A DNA stretch of 24,926 nt from Thalassospira sp. UBA1131 (GCF_002311515.1 NZ_DCAO01000111.1:30662-55587); one strand, 5' to 3'; counted from the first letter of the stretch, positions 14,662-22,524 are shown. The notes: generated by a model from the sequence alone, not told the origin. Program-made: numbers and translations.

Positions 14662-15525
14662 ATGAGTAGCGATTTCGATAAACTTTTGCCCACACTCGAA
14701 CGAATTGCCACAGCGCTCGAACGCATGGCACCTCCTGCGCGCGCCAAAAATGATCTGAGTGCTGCCGATGCCTTTGTCTGGCAGGCACGAACAAGCTACT
14801 TGCAACCGGTTCGGAACGTGAACCGCGTCGATATCGGGCTTCTTCAGGGTATCGGACAGCAAAAGGAAATCCTTTACAACAACACCAAGCGCTTTGCCGA
14901 TGGCCTGCCGGCCAACAACGCATTGCTTTGGGGCGCGCGTGGAACCGGTAAAAGCTCCATCGTCAAGGCGATGCATGCCAAGATCAATGCCGAAAGCCCG
15001 GCATCACTGGCACTGGTCGAAATTCATCGTGAAGATATTCCGACCCTGCCCGACCTTTTGCACATCCTGCAAGAAGGCGGTCGCCGCACGATTTTGTTCT
15101 GCGATGACCTGTCTTTTGACATGCATGATGAAAGCTACAAGTCGCTGAAGGCGGTTCTTGATGGCGGCATTGAAGGCCGCCCGAAAAATGTGATCTTTTA
15201 TGCAACGTCAAACCGCCGTCATCTTATGGCGCGTGACATGATCGAAAATGAACGCTCCACAGCGATCAATCCGTCCGAGGCGGTTGAAGAAAAAGTCTCC
15301 CTATCGGACAGGTTCGGTCTTTGGCTTGGCTTCCACAATATCTCGCAAGACGTCTATTTCGAGATCATCGAAGGCTATGCCAAGGAATTCGGGATCGATA
15401 TCCCGACCGAAGAGCTGCATGCACGTGCCAAGGAATGGACCGTTACACGCGGCAGCCGTTCGGGCCGTGTTGCCTGGCAGTTTATTCAGGAAGTCGCCGG
15501 CGAACTTGGCAAATCGATCGATTAG
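14662..15525 (+). CDS. DUF815-family AAA ATPase
   Basis: The 287-residue protein has Walker A GARGTGKS (91-98), Walker B ILFCDD (144-149), a sensor-like TSNRRHL and a C-terminal AAA lid with an arginine-rich GSRSGRVAW. These place it in the DUF815 group of P-loop ATPases, whose cellular task is not established. The N-terminal 60 residues form a helical leader (LPTLERIATALERM). No membrane segment is present, so it is cytoplasmic. AGAGG (14652-14656) lies five bases before the ATG. It is the only + strand gene within the export/envelope cluster, divergent from yajC and convergent with the NlpD-like gene. This position seems conserved in Alphaproteobacteria and hints at a related role; the hint is inference. 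Confidence 0.93.
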   Translation: MSSDFDKLLPTLERIATALERMAPPARAKNDLSAADAFVWQARTSYLQPVRNVNRVDIGLLQGIGQQKEILYNNTKRFADGLPANNALLWGARGTGKSSIVKAMHAKINAESPASLALVEIHREDIPTLPDLLHILQEGGRRTILFCDDLSFDMHDESYKSLKAVLDGGIEGRPKNVIFYATSNRRHLMARDMIENERSTAINPSEAVEEKVSLSDRFGLWLGFHNISQDVYFEIIEGYAKEFGIDIPTEELHARAKEWTVTRGSRSGRVAWQFIQEVAGELGKSID

Positions 15526-15554
15526 CCAATGCGGGACTAGCGGAAAAACGGAAT

Positions 15555-15583
15555 ACACCCGGGCCAATTGTCCGGGTGTTTTT
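15555..15583 (+). terminator. Terminator between the ATPase and NlpD-like genes
   Basis: ACACCCGG (15555-15562) pairs with CCGGGTGT (15572-15579), extended inward by a G-U and a C-G pair, then a T-run (15579-15583). On the - strand the stem is followed by ATTCCGTTTTT, so the same element may also end the nlpD-like transcript, whose stop codon is at 15585. Confidence 0.85.
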
Positions 15584-15584
15584 G

Positions 15585-16640
15585 TTAGCGCGACACCATG
15601 ACGCTTGGCAGGAACTTGATCGGGTCTGATGATTTGCGACCCTGGCGGACTTCAAAGTGAAGCTGCGGGAACGTCACGGCCCCGGTCGTGCCAACCGTCG
15701 AGATCTTTTGACCACGTGTCACAACATCACCACGGGCCACCAGCGGGCTTTCGGTATGTGCATAGGCGGTCACAAAGTTATCGGCATGCTTGATCAGGAT
15801 CAGGTTGCCAAAACCGCGCAACTCGTTGCCAACATAGGTCACAACACCGTTGTCGGCGGCAAGAATGGGCGTGCCGCGATTGGCCTGAATATTGATACCG
15901 TCATTAAACAGGCCACCGGTCCCAGCACCGTATTTCAGAACAACCTTGCCCTGAACCGGCCAGATGAACCCTTTACGTGCAGATGGATCTGCCAAGGTGA
16001 CATTCTGACGCACAGAGCTGCCCTGCCCGGCAATCGGTGTCGATTTGCTGTCAGTCTGCCAGCTACGGGCGGAGGCCATCTGACGTTCGGCAGCGGCGGC
16101 ATAGTCCTGTGGTTTCAGTCCTGGTGTCGGAATGCTTCCGCCATTGCGTGGTGAAACGCGTGCGACCGCGGACGATGGCCGCGCAGTCTGTACTGGTGCG
16201 CTGGTCGATTTCGCCGGAACACTTACCACCTGACGCTTGCCGCCAATCGTGACGGTCTTGGTCGGCGTGCTCGATTTGGACGCAACCGCTGTATCTGGTG
16301 GCAGGCTGTCGTAATTTGGTGTCCACGGCGGCAGGACAAGGCGCTGCCCGGGATAGATCACATACGGTTCGCGAAGGTCATTGCGGCGGGTAAACTGCAT
16401 AAAGTCCATGTGATAGCGCACGGCAAGCTGCGAAACTGTGTCGCCCGGCTCGACCGTGATGACCCGTTCCCCGTTCTTGAGCTTTGGCATGCTATAGGGG
16501 CTGTAGCTCGCCCCATCGCCATAAACCACCGGCACCGGCACGGAATTGAGCAAACAGCCGCCAAGCGCCGCACTTGCTGCACAGACAAGCAACAGGCGTT
16601 TTCCGTGATAAACAGCGCTTTTGACACAATTTTCCATCAT
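15585..16640 (-). CDS. LysM/LytM lipoprotein, NlpD-like amidase activator
   Basis: The 351-residue protein starts with a lipoprotein signal ending in the lipobox LGGC (Cys29), so it should be lipid-anchored in the envelope. A LysM peptidoglycan-binding domain follows (about 60-104, with VEPGDTVSQLAVRY and YPGQRLVLPP), then a Pro/Ser/Thr-rich linker and a C-terminal M23/LytM domain (about 225-345). The M23 metal ligands are degenerate: FNDGINI replaces the usual HxGxD, and QLHFEVR lacks the first histidine of HxH. As in E. coli NlpD and EnvC, it probably activates cell-wall amidases during division rather than cutting peptidoglycan. The order surE-pcm-nlpD matches that in Gammaproteobacteria. 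A second ATG at 16637 is an alternative start. Confidence 0.92.
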   Translation of the reverse strand: MMENCVKSAVYHGKRLLLVCAASAALGGCLLNSVPVPVVYGDGASYSPYSMPKLKNGERVITVEPGDTVSQLAVRYHMDFMQFTRRNDLREPYVIYPGQRLVLPPWTPNYDSLPPDTAVASKSSTPTKTVTIGGKRQVVSVPAKSTSAPVQTARPSSAVARVSPRNGGSIPTPGLKPQDYAAAAERQMASARSWQTDSKSTPIAGQGSSVRQNVTLADPSARKGFIWPVQGKVVLKYGAGTGGLFNDGINIQANRGTPILAADNGVVTYVGNELRGFGNLILIKHADNFVTAYAHTESPLVARGDVVTRGQKISTVGTTGAVTFPQLHFEVRQGRKSSDPIKFLPSVMVSR

Positions 16641-16644
16641 GTTT

Positions 16645-16676
16645 CTGATTGTCTCCGATCAGCGGTTAACAATCAG
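16645..16676 (-). promoter_or_regulatory. Leader hairpin enclosing the nlpD-like ribosome site
   Basis: CTGATTGT (16645-16652) and ACAATCAG (16669-16676) are perfect 8-bp inverted repeats with a 16-bp spacer, ending four bases before the start codon. The only good ribosome site, GGAG (16656-16653 on the - strand), lies in the loop beside the stem. Folding of the leader could tune translation. Confidence 0.4.
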
Positions 16677-16711
16677 TAAGCATCAAGGTGTTCAGGATGG
16701 ATTTAAATGGC

Positions 16712-16725
16712 CTGACAGGTGTCAG
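16712..16725. repeat. CTGACA-GG-TGTCAG palindrome at the pcm 3' end
   Basis: A 6+2+6 palindrome covers the pcm stop codon. Its half-sites are identical to those of the repeat at 138-154 upstream of uvrA, but the spacer differs (2 against 5 bp). It may be an operator for the nlpD-like gene or chance. Confidence 0.3.
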
Positions 16726-17375
16726 AATTCCTCGGTGCCCGGAAGCATGGGAACGAACCGGACTGGCATCAGTTCGGTAACATCGACACCACTGGGCGTA
16801 CGCAAGACACGCAACAAAAGCTGTGTGTGGGATACTTCCCCCACTGGCACGACCATGATGCCACCGACTGCAAGCTGGTCGACAAGCACCGGCGGAACGT
16901 CCTGTGCTGCAGCCGTGACAATAATCCGATCAAACGGTGCCTGCGCTTTCCACCCAAGCCCGCCGTCGGCATGCAATGTCGAAATGGTGTGCAGGCCCAA
17001 TTCGCGAAACTTGTCCTCGGCCTCGCGCAGGAGCGGTTTGTGACGTTCCAAGGTATAAACACGCCGGGCGAGCTTGGCCAGAATCGCTGCCTGATAACCA
17101 GAACCGGTGCCGACTTCCAGCACCTTCATGCGATCATTAAGCTCAAGCGCCTGTGTCATCAGGGCCACGATATAGGGCTGTGAAATCGTTTGGCCCTTGC
17201 TGATGGGCAATGCGACGTTTTCCCAAGCCCTGCTGACGAAAGGATCGGCGACAAAAATCTCACGCGGGATGTCGGCCAGTGCAGACAACACGGCTTCATC
17301 ATGAATGCCATCATCACGAAGGATCTGCAACAGATTGGCTATGGCGGTTTCGCGCGTAATCACCGGCTCGTTCAC
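16722..17375 (-). CDS. pcm: Protein-L-isoaspartate O-methyltransferase
   Basis: Pcm repairs spontaneously damaged aspartyl residues in aging proteins, using S-adenosylmethionine. The 217 residues carry the SAM-binding motif VLEVGTGSGYQ (85-95) and the family signature GQTISQPYIVALM (61-73), with the active-site serine within it. Post-motifs ERHKPLL and FDRIIVTAAA follow. The start is GTG at 17375, overlapping the surE stop codon in GTGA, so the two are translationally coupled. The pairing of surE and pcm is widespread. An 81-bp gap follows before the NlpD-like gene. Confidence 0.96.
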   Translation of the reverse strand: MNEPVITRETAIANLLQILRDDGIHDEAVLSALADIPREIFVADPFVSRAWENVALPISKGQTISQPYIVALMTQALELNDRMKVLEVGTGSGYQAAILAKLARRVYTLERHKPLLREAEDKFRELGLHTISTLHADGGLGWKAQAPFDRIIVTAAAQDVPPVLVDQLAVGGIMVVPVGEVSHTQLLLRVLRTPSGVDVTELMPVRFVPMLPGTEEF

Positions 17376-18139
17376 GGAAAGGCCTTCGTCAGTTTTTCAA
17401 ACGTATCGTAATGGGTGAAATCAAGGCTGATCGGGGTGACAGAAACATTGCCCTGCTCGATCACGCGCAGATCAGACTTTTTGTCTTCTGGCAGTTCAGA
17501 CTGAATAGCCCCGATCCAGTAATATGGCTCGCCGCGCGGATCAAGGCGTTCGGCGATGTGATCACCGATCTTGCGCTGCCCTTGCCTTGATATCTTTATC
17601 TCTGCGCCGCCATTGGCTTCGTGGTCGGGGAAATTGACGTTGATCAGAACGCCTTTGGGCCAAGTTGTCGTGACCAAAGTTGCCAGAACATCCTTGAGGT
17701 ATTTCTCGGCAATCGTCCAGTCGATCATGTCGCCAGAGAAATACTGTGAAAACGCGACCGCAGGCACATTAAGCAACGTTGCTTCCATGGCGGCGGCAAC
17801 CGTCCCGGAATAGGTTACATCTTCACCAAGGTTGCCACCCCGGTTGATCCCCGAAAGCACGATATCTGGCGGGTTGTCGCGCATAACCTGCTGCAAGCCA
17901 AGCAGAATGCCATCGGTTGGCGTACCGTCCACAGCGAAGTGCCGTTCATCGCGTTTATGAATACGCAATGGACGGCGCAGGGTCAGGGAATGCCCCGCCC
18001 CGCTTTGTTCCATCGACGGTGCAATCACCCACACATCATCGGAAAACTCGCGTGCGAGCTGTTCCAATATCTTGATCCCGGGCGCGTCAATGCCATCATC
18101 ATTACTGATCAGGATGCGTGCTTTGGTGAGATCCATCAT
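17372..18139 (-). CDS. surE: 5'/3'-nucleotidase SurE
   Basis: SurE is a metal-dependent phosphatase of nucleoside monophosphates linked to stationary-phase survival. The metal-binding NDDG is at 13-16, followed by DAPGI. APSMEQSGAGHSLT and VLSGINRGGNLGEDVTYSGT supply the remaining conserved serine and asparagine ligands. The 255-residue length is normal. ATG at 18139 is preferred because AGGA (18153-18150) lies ten bases upstream; a second ATG follows directly. The gene starts 12 bp after the serS stop codon. Confidence 0.97.
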   Translation of the reverse strand: MMDLTKARILISNDDGIDAPGIKILEQLAREFSDDVWVIAPSMEQSGAGHSLTLRRPLRIHKRDERHFAVDGTPTDGILLGLQQVMRDNPPDIVLSGINRGGNLGEDVTYSGTVAAAMEATLLNVPAVAFSQYFSGDMIDWTIAEKYLKDVLATLVTTTWPKGVLINVNFPDHEANGGAEIKISRQGQRKIGDHIAERLDPRGEPYYWIGAIQSELPEDKKSDLRVIEQGNVSVTPISLDFTHYDTFEKLTKAFP

Positions 18140-18151
18140 GTCGGTATCGTC

Positions 18152-19426
18152 CTAGCCCGCCGAGATTACCTCTAACCCGCCCATATAGGGTTTGAGCGCA
18201 TCAGGAACACGGATCGAGCCATCCGCCTGCTGATAGTTTTCCATCACGGCAATCAGGCAACGACCAACGGCAAGGCCAGACCCGTTCAGGGTATGAACAA
18301 ACTGGGTCTTTTTGTCACCGGCAGCACGATAACGTGCATTCATGCGGCGCGCCTGGAAATCACGCGTGTTCGAGCATGACGAGATTTCGCGGTACTTGCC
18401 CTGCCCCGGCAACCAGACTTCGATGTCATAGGTTTTTGCCGCAGAGAACCCGATGTCGCCGGTGCAAAGAATAACCGTGCGATATGGCAGGCCAAGACGT
18501 TCAAGAACCGTCTCCGCACAGCGCGTCTTGCGGGTCAGTTCCTCGTCAGATTTCTCTGCTTCGACCACCGAAACCATTTCCACCTTGGAAAACTGGTGCT
18601 GGCGGATCATGCCGCGCGTATCGCGCCCTGCCGAACCGGCCTCCGAGCGGAAACACTGGGTCAGTGCCGTATAGCGCAGCGGCAGTTTTGCCTGATCGAT
18701 AATGTCACCGGCAACCTGGTTGGTCAGGGTTACTTCTGACGTCGGGATCAGCCAGTAATCATTGGTAGTTTTAAACGAATCCTCGGCAAATTTCGGTAAC
18801 TGGCCGGTACCAAACATGGCGTCATCGCGGACCAGCATCGGCGTGATGGTTTCCTGGTAACCATGTTCGCCTGTGTGCAGATCCAGCATGAACTGTGCGA
18901 GCGCACGTTCGAGTTTGGCCAGACCGCCACGCAGAATGACAAACCGCGAACCAGACAGTTTGGCTGCGGTTTCGAAATCCATCATGCCGAGTTTCTCACC
19001 GATCTCGAAATGTTCGAGCGGCTGGAAATCAAATTCACCCGGGGTCCCCCAACGATTGACTTCGACATTGTCGTTTTCGTCTTCGCCAACCGGGACTTCG
19101 GGATCAAGAATGTTCGGGAAAGACGACAGCAAAAGATCAAGCTGGTCATTCAGGGATGCCTGACCATCTTCGGCTTCCTTGATCTTGTCCTTGAGTGTGC
19201 CCATTTCGGCCATCAGGTCGTCGGCATTCTCGCCATTCTTGCGCAATTTTCCGATTTCACCTGAGATCGTCTTGCGGCGGGCCAGCATTTCCTGATGTTC
19301 GGTCATCAGTTTACGGCGTTCAACGTCGATATCGATCAGACGCTGTGCGGTAACGTCCTGTTTGCGCGCAGTCATTGCTGCGTCAAAAGCCTCGGGGTTG
19401 TCCCGAATCCATTTAATGTCGTGCAT
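18152..19426 (-). CDS. serS: Seryl-tRNA synthetase
   Basis: SerS charges tRNA-Ser and tRNA-Sec precursors with serine. From ATG 19426 it has 424 residues, the usual size, beginning MHDIKWIRDNPEAFD. An upstream in-frame start at 19498 would add 24 residues unlike the family. The N-terminal coiled-coil arm (about 25-100, with KLMTEHQEMLARR) binds the long variable arm of tRNA. Class II motif 2 is visible in QCFRSEAGSAGRDTRGMIRQ, and motif 3 in AVGRCLIAVMENYQ. The ribosome site is weak. A promoter-like element overlying a hairpin lies upstream, between it and tatC, so it may begin its own transcript with surE, pcm and the nlpD-like gene. Confidence 0.97.
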   Translation of the reverse strand: MHDIKWIRDNPEAFDAAMTARKQDVTAQRLIDIDVERRKLMTEHQEMLARRKTISGEIGKLRKNGENADDLMAEMGTLKDKIKEAEDGQASLNDQLDLLLSSFPNILDPEVPVGEDENDNVEVNRWGTPGEFDFQPLEHFEIGEKLGMMDFETAAKLSGSRFVILRGGLAKLERALAQFMLDLHTGEHGYQETITPMLVRDDAMFGTGQLPKFAEDSFKTTNDYWLIPTSEVTLTNQVAGDIIDQAKLPLRYTALTQCFRSEAGSAGRDTRGMIRQHQFSKVEMVSVVEAEKSDEELTRKTRCAETVLERLGLPYRTVILCTGDIGFSAAKTYDIEVWLPGQGKYREISSCSNTRDFQARRMNARYRAAGDKKTQFVHTLNGSGLAVGRCLIAVMENYQQADGSIRVPDALKPYMGGLEVISAG

Positions 19427-19460
19427 CGAAGAGCACCCTGTCAGTCTATCTGTTTGTGGC

Positions 19461-19489
19461 TTTATACGATGGGGTGGACACAAGGTCCA
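19461..19489 (-). promoter_or_regulatory. Candidate serS promoter
   Basis: On the - strand TGGACC (19489-19484) and TATAAA (19466-19461) are 17 bp apart, 35 bp from the serS start codon. It lies in the 100-bp gap between tatC and serS. The -35 element is part of the inverted repeat at 19471-19493. Confidence 0.45.
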
Positions 19490-19493
19490 CCCC
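19471..19493. repeat. GC-rich hairpin between tatC and serS
   Basis: GGGGTGGAC (19471-19479) pairs perfectly with GTCCACCCC (19485-19493) around a 5-nt loop. No T-run follows on either strand, so it is not a standard terminator. It overlaps the candidate -35 box of serS and may be an operator or a transcript-end stabiliser for tatC. Confidence 0.5.
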
Positions 19494-19526
19494 GTCAAAT
19501 CGGACGGTTCAGGCGGGGGATTTCAA

Positions 19527-20534
19527 TCAACGGGCGTTGTTGAAATCATCCTCGCCGTCATCATTGTTCGACGGTCCGGACAGCTTGGGCGCATCCCCCT
19601 CATCGTCAGCGGATCGGGTCAAGGAAGTCTGACCGTCATCATAGGATGCAGCCGCCTCACCTTGTGCGTCGACACCGTCTTGCGCCGTTGCGACTGCAGT
19701 TCCGGTTGCGGCCTCTGCCTCAACGTCGTCATCATCTGAGTCCGTCTCGTCATCCTCATCGGCGTCATCGTCCGCTGCGGCTTTCGCACGCTTGCGCTCG
19801 GAAATGCGCGCCATGATGATCGAGATTTCATAAAGAATGATAATCGGAATGCCCAACCCGATCTGAGAAATCAGATCCGGCGGGGTCAAAACGGCGGCAA
19901 ACCCAAATGCAATGACGATTGCGTATTTCCGGCGACGTGCAAGGCCATCCGCGGTGACGATGCCGGCACGCGCCATCAACGTCAGCAGCACCGGCAACTG
20001 GAAGCATAGCCCGAACGCAAAGATCAGCTTCATGACCAGCGACAGGTATTCGCCCACCTTGGCTTCAAGCTGGATCGCAAGGTTTGACGCGCCACCCGCC
20101 TGTTCGAAACTAAGGAAGAACTTCCAGGCCAGCGGCATGATCAGGTAATAGACCAGCGCACCGCCCATCAGGAACAGGATCGGCGTCGCAAAGATGAACG
20201 GCATGAATGCCGAACGTTCGTTCTTATAAAGACCCGGCGCGACAAACGCCCAAAACTGTCCAAGGAATACTGGTGCAGAGACAAAACAGGCCGCAAAGAA
20301 CGAAACCTTGACGTAAGTGAAGAACACTTCGGTCAGGGCGGTATAAATCATGCGCCTGTCGGGCCCCATGATTTCAGCAAGCGGCTGGACGAGGAACCCG
20401 TAGATGTCCTCGACGAAGTAATAGCAGACACCAAAGGTAATAAACAAAGCAAGAACCGCCCAAGTCAGGCGGTTTCTCAGCTCGATCAGATGCTCCATGA
20501 TCGGCATCTGTTTGTCATGCGATTGCATGTTCAC
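19527..20534 (-). CDS. tatC: Twin-arginine translocase subunit TatC
   Basis: TatC is the six-helix receptor for twin-arginine signal peptides in the inner membrane. The protein opens with PIMEHLIELRNRL, the conserved cytoplasmic start, and has six hydrophobic segments up to about residue 245, with YKNERSAFMPF and the helix FGLCFQLPVLL. After the last helix is a tail of about 85 residues rich in Asp and Glu, predicted disordered; most TatC proteins are much shorter here (about 250 residues against 335). GTG at 20534 overlaps the tatB stop (GTGA), and an ATG at codon 3 is an alternative. Order tatA-tatB-tatC is standard. Confidence 0.97.
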   Translation of the reverse strand: MNMQSHDKQMPIMEHLIELRNRLTWAVLALFITFGVCYYFVEDIYGFLVQPLAEIMGPDRRMIYTALTEVFFTYVKVSFFAACFVSAPVFLGQFWAFVAPGLYKNERSAFMPFIFATPILFLMGGALVYYLIMPLAWKFFLSFEQAGGASNLAIQLEAKVGEYLSLVMKLIFAFGLCFQLPVLLTLMARAGIVTADGLARRRKYAIVIAFGFAAVLTPPDLISQIGLGIPIIILYEISIIMARISERKRAKAAADDDADEDDETDSDDDDVEAEAATGTAVATAQDGVDAQGEAAASYDDGQTSLTRSADDEGDAPKLSGPSNNDDGEDDFNNAR

Positions 20535-20929
20535 GCCTGGCTCTCCGGCTGATCTTTTTTCTTGCTGTCATCTGCGGGCGCACCCGTTGTCGTTGCCGGT
20601 TTTGCAGCATCAGTATCAGCCTTTTCGGCCGGTTTCTCTGCTTTCGGCTTGGACTCGGTCTTTTTGCCGTCGCTTTTGGGACTTGAGATTTTGTTTTCCA
20701 GAAAATCGGTCGGATTGCTATGCGAACTGTTGACCTGCTTGCGCAGATCATCAAGTTCCGCTTCGCGGATGATGTCATCAATTCCGCTCTGGAATTCACG
20801 CGCCATACCGCGCACTTTTTTCCAGTAGCCCGCCAATTTGTACAGCAGATGCGGTAACTCTTTGGGGCCGACGACAAACAGTGCGACGACGGCCACAAGA
20901 GCCATTTCGGTCCAGCCGATATCAAACAT
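20531..20929 (-). CDS. tatB: Twin-arginine translocase subunit TatB
   Basis: TatB forms the substrate-receptor complex with TatC. It has 132 residues: a single N-terminal helix (IGWTEMALVAVVALFVVGPKELP, with the conserved Glu near residue 8 and the GPKELP hinge), an amphipathic helix (LLYKLAGYWKKVRGMAREFQ), then a Lys/Glu/Ala/Pro-rich cytoplasmic tail. The MFDIGW start is typical. It lies 35 bp after tatA and overlaps tatC by four bases. Confidence 0.97.
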   Translation of the reverse strand: MFDIGWTEMALVAVVALFVVGPKELPHLLYKLAGYWKKVRGMAREFQSGIDDIIREAELDDLRKQVNSSHSNPTDFLENKISSPKSDGKKTESKPKAEKPAEKADTDAAKPATTTGAPADDSKKKDQPESQA

Positions 20930-20964
20930 ATGACACGCCTATCTGAAGGAAATCCGACAGACGA

Positions 20965-21201
20965 TCAGGATTTCACAGAATCCTTTTCATTGTCCTTGCT
21001 CTCGGATGAAACCGAAGCAGAGGTCGTGTTTTCGATGGTCTTGGCCGAAGCGCCTGCATCTTCTTCTTTTTCGTTGATGCCCGCTTTGAAGCTCTTGATG
21101 CCTTTGCCCATGTCACCCATCACTTTCGGAAGCTTGCCTGCGCCGAAGATGATCAGGACAATCGCAAGAATCAGAACGATTTGCCAAACGCCAATACCCA
21201 T
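20965..21201 (-). CDS. tatA: Twin-arginine translocase subunit TatA
   Basis: TatA oligomerises to form the transport path for folded proteins. The 78 residues begin MGIGVWQIVLILAIVLIIFG, the membrane helix, followed by the hinge GAGKLPKVMGD and the amphipathic helix with MGKGIKSFKAG. The tail is charged and Ser-rich. It is the first gene of tatABC, with a candidate promoter at 21249-21277. Its 5' region is separated from the ABC ATPase gene by 174 bp. Confidence 0.97.
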   Translation of the reverse strand: MGIGVWQIVLILAIVLIIFGAGKLPKVMGDMGKGIKSFKAGINEKEEDAGASAKTIENTTSASVSSESKDNEKDSVKS

Positions 21202-21248
21202 AACTTAAATCTCCAAAGATCCATTCTGCCTGCCGGCGACTTGCCCGG

Positions 21249-21277
21249 ATAATGGCAGAAAGCCCCCCACTGTGCAA
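21249..21277 (-). promoter_or_regulatory. Candidate promoter of tatABC
   Basis: On the - strand TTGCAC (21277-21272) and CATTAT (21254-21249) are separated by 17 bp, about 48 bp before the tatA start codon. A GGTTA-A-TAACC palindrome at 21288-21298 lies just upstream of the -35 box and could bind a regulator. The 174-bp gap holds no gene I can see. Confidence 0.5.
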
Positions 21278-21375
21278 TGCGACGGTTGGTTAATAACCAT
21301 GCAGTGCAAAATACCTGTTTAATGTGCGTCTTTCTGTCTGCCGAAACAGGCCGAAACCCGGTCCGCGACGACGCA

Positions 21376-22419
21376 TCAGGTCATAGGAAACACGAAGGCC
21401 ATGTCGGGATCAAGCGTAATAGCGACAGATGGCTGATTAATCGGTGAAAAGCGTCGTGGGACACGCGCGTGAATATGCGCACCGGCCTCAAGCGTCAGGT
21501 GAACCAGATTGACTTCACCAAGGACACGAACCGCATCTACATGGGCCAAAACGTCATGCCCGTTCAGCGCTTCGCCGATATGCAGGCCTTCTGGCCGGAT
21601 CAGGACTTCCACCTCAGTGCCGTTTTCGATGCTTTGGCTATCGACATCACCAAACGGTGTTGCAACCTTGCCATCCACAACTGTCCCCGGGAAACGGTTA
21701 ACCTCGCCAAAGAATGAGGCGACAAACCGGTTTTCAGGCCGGAAATACAGTGTTTCCGGCGATCCGTCCTGCATGATCTGCCCTTCATTCATGATGATGA
21801 TCCGGTCGGCCATATACATGGCTTCCTGCGGATCGTGGGTGACCATCACAGTGGCGATCCCGGCATCCTTGAGAACGTGCAAGGTGGTATCGCGCAAATC
21901 CGCACGTCGTGCGACATCAAGACCGGAAAACGGTTCATCAAGCAGCATGATCCGCGGCTTCGGCGCAAGCGCGCGCGCCAAGGCAATACGCTGCTGCTGA
22001 CCACCAGAAAGCTCGTGCGGATAGGCATCGAGATACTCGGACATGCCGACCTGTTCGAGTGCAGCCTTGATTGCACTCATGCGATCCGCTTCACTGAAGT
22101 GACGCAGGCCAAAGCCAATGTTCTTCGCCACGTTCAGATGCGGAAACAGGGCATAGTCCTGAAAGACCATGCCGACACCGCGCTTTTCGGGCTCTACATA
22201 GCCACCCGGCTGGGCGACGATCTGATCATCGACGGAAATCGCACCAACCTGAAGCTTTTCAAGGCCTGCCGCAAGACGGAGTGCTGTGGTCTTGCCACAC
22301 CCCGACGGGCCAAGCAGACACACCAACTCGCCGGGGGCGACATCAAAGCTGATATCGCGCAAAACGCGGTTCTCGCCGAAAAGGTGAGAAACATGCGACA
22401 TCTTCAGGCCGTCGGTCAT
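21376..22419 (-). CDS. ABC transporter ATPase, FbpC-like, without partner genes
   Basis: The 347-residue protein is a complete ABC ATPase: Walker A GPSGCGKTT (37-45), Q-loop VFQDYALFPHL, signature LSGGQQQRIALARAL, Walker B IMLLDEPFSGLD, and the H-loop VTHD. A C-terminal TOBE-like regulatory domain follows (about 240-347), opening FGEVNRFPGTVV. The FxGxxN and following layout resemble FbpC, the ATPase of ferric-iron ABC importers, though spermidine/thiosulfate/sulfate paralogues are close. No permease or binding-protein gene adjoins it, so partners must be elsewhere. It is inserted between scpB and tatA, which are neighbours in many related genomes. A Fur-like palindrome upstream (22460-22472) would fit an iron role. 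Confidence 0.92.
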   Translation of the reverse strand: MTDGLKMSHVSHLFGENRVLRDISFDVAPGELVCLLGPSGCGKTTALRLAAGLEKLQVGAISVDDQIVAQPGGYVEPEKRGVGMVFQDYALFPHLNVAKNIGFGLRHFSEADRMSAIKAALEQVGMSEYLDAYPHELSGGQQQRIALARALAPKPRIMLLDEPFSGLDVARRADLRDTTLHVLKDAGIATVMVTHDPQEAMYMADRIIIMNEGQIMQDGSPETLYFRPENRFVASFFGEVNRFPGTVVDGKVATPFGDVDSQSIENGTEVEVLIRPEGLHIGEALNGHDVLAHVDAVRVLGEVNLVHLTLEAGAHIHARVPRRFSPINQPSVAITLDPDMAFVFPMT

Positions 22420-22459
22420 CGAAAACTCTTCTTACAACAGGGATCGGGCACCCGCAGGT

Positions 22460-22472
22460 GCAAATGATTTGC
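22460..22472. promoter_or_regulatory. Palindrome of Fur-operator type before the FbpC-like gene
   Basis: GCAAAT-G-ATTTGC is a perfect 6+1+6 palindrome with the AATGATT core seen in Fur-family operators. It lies 41 bp upstream of the ABC ATPase start codon, within the 105-bp gap after scpB. A second small palindrome (CGAAA-TC-TTTCG, 22472-22483) adjoins it. Iron-responsive control is an inference from motif shape plus the FbpC-like product. Confidence 0.4.
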
Positions 22473-22524
22473 GAAATCTTTCGTGGAACTTAAGGTCAGC
22501 GCCCGTGTGATGCAAGAAGATGGA

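Noticed and set aside
19427..19498. A longer seryl-tRNA synthetase start
   Set aside because: The extra 24 residues do not resemble the family; MHDIKWIRDNPEAF is the normal beginning.
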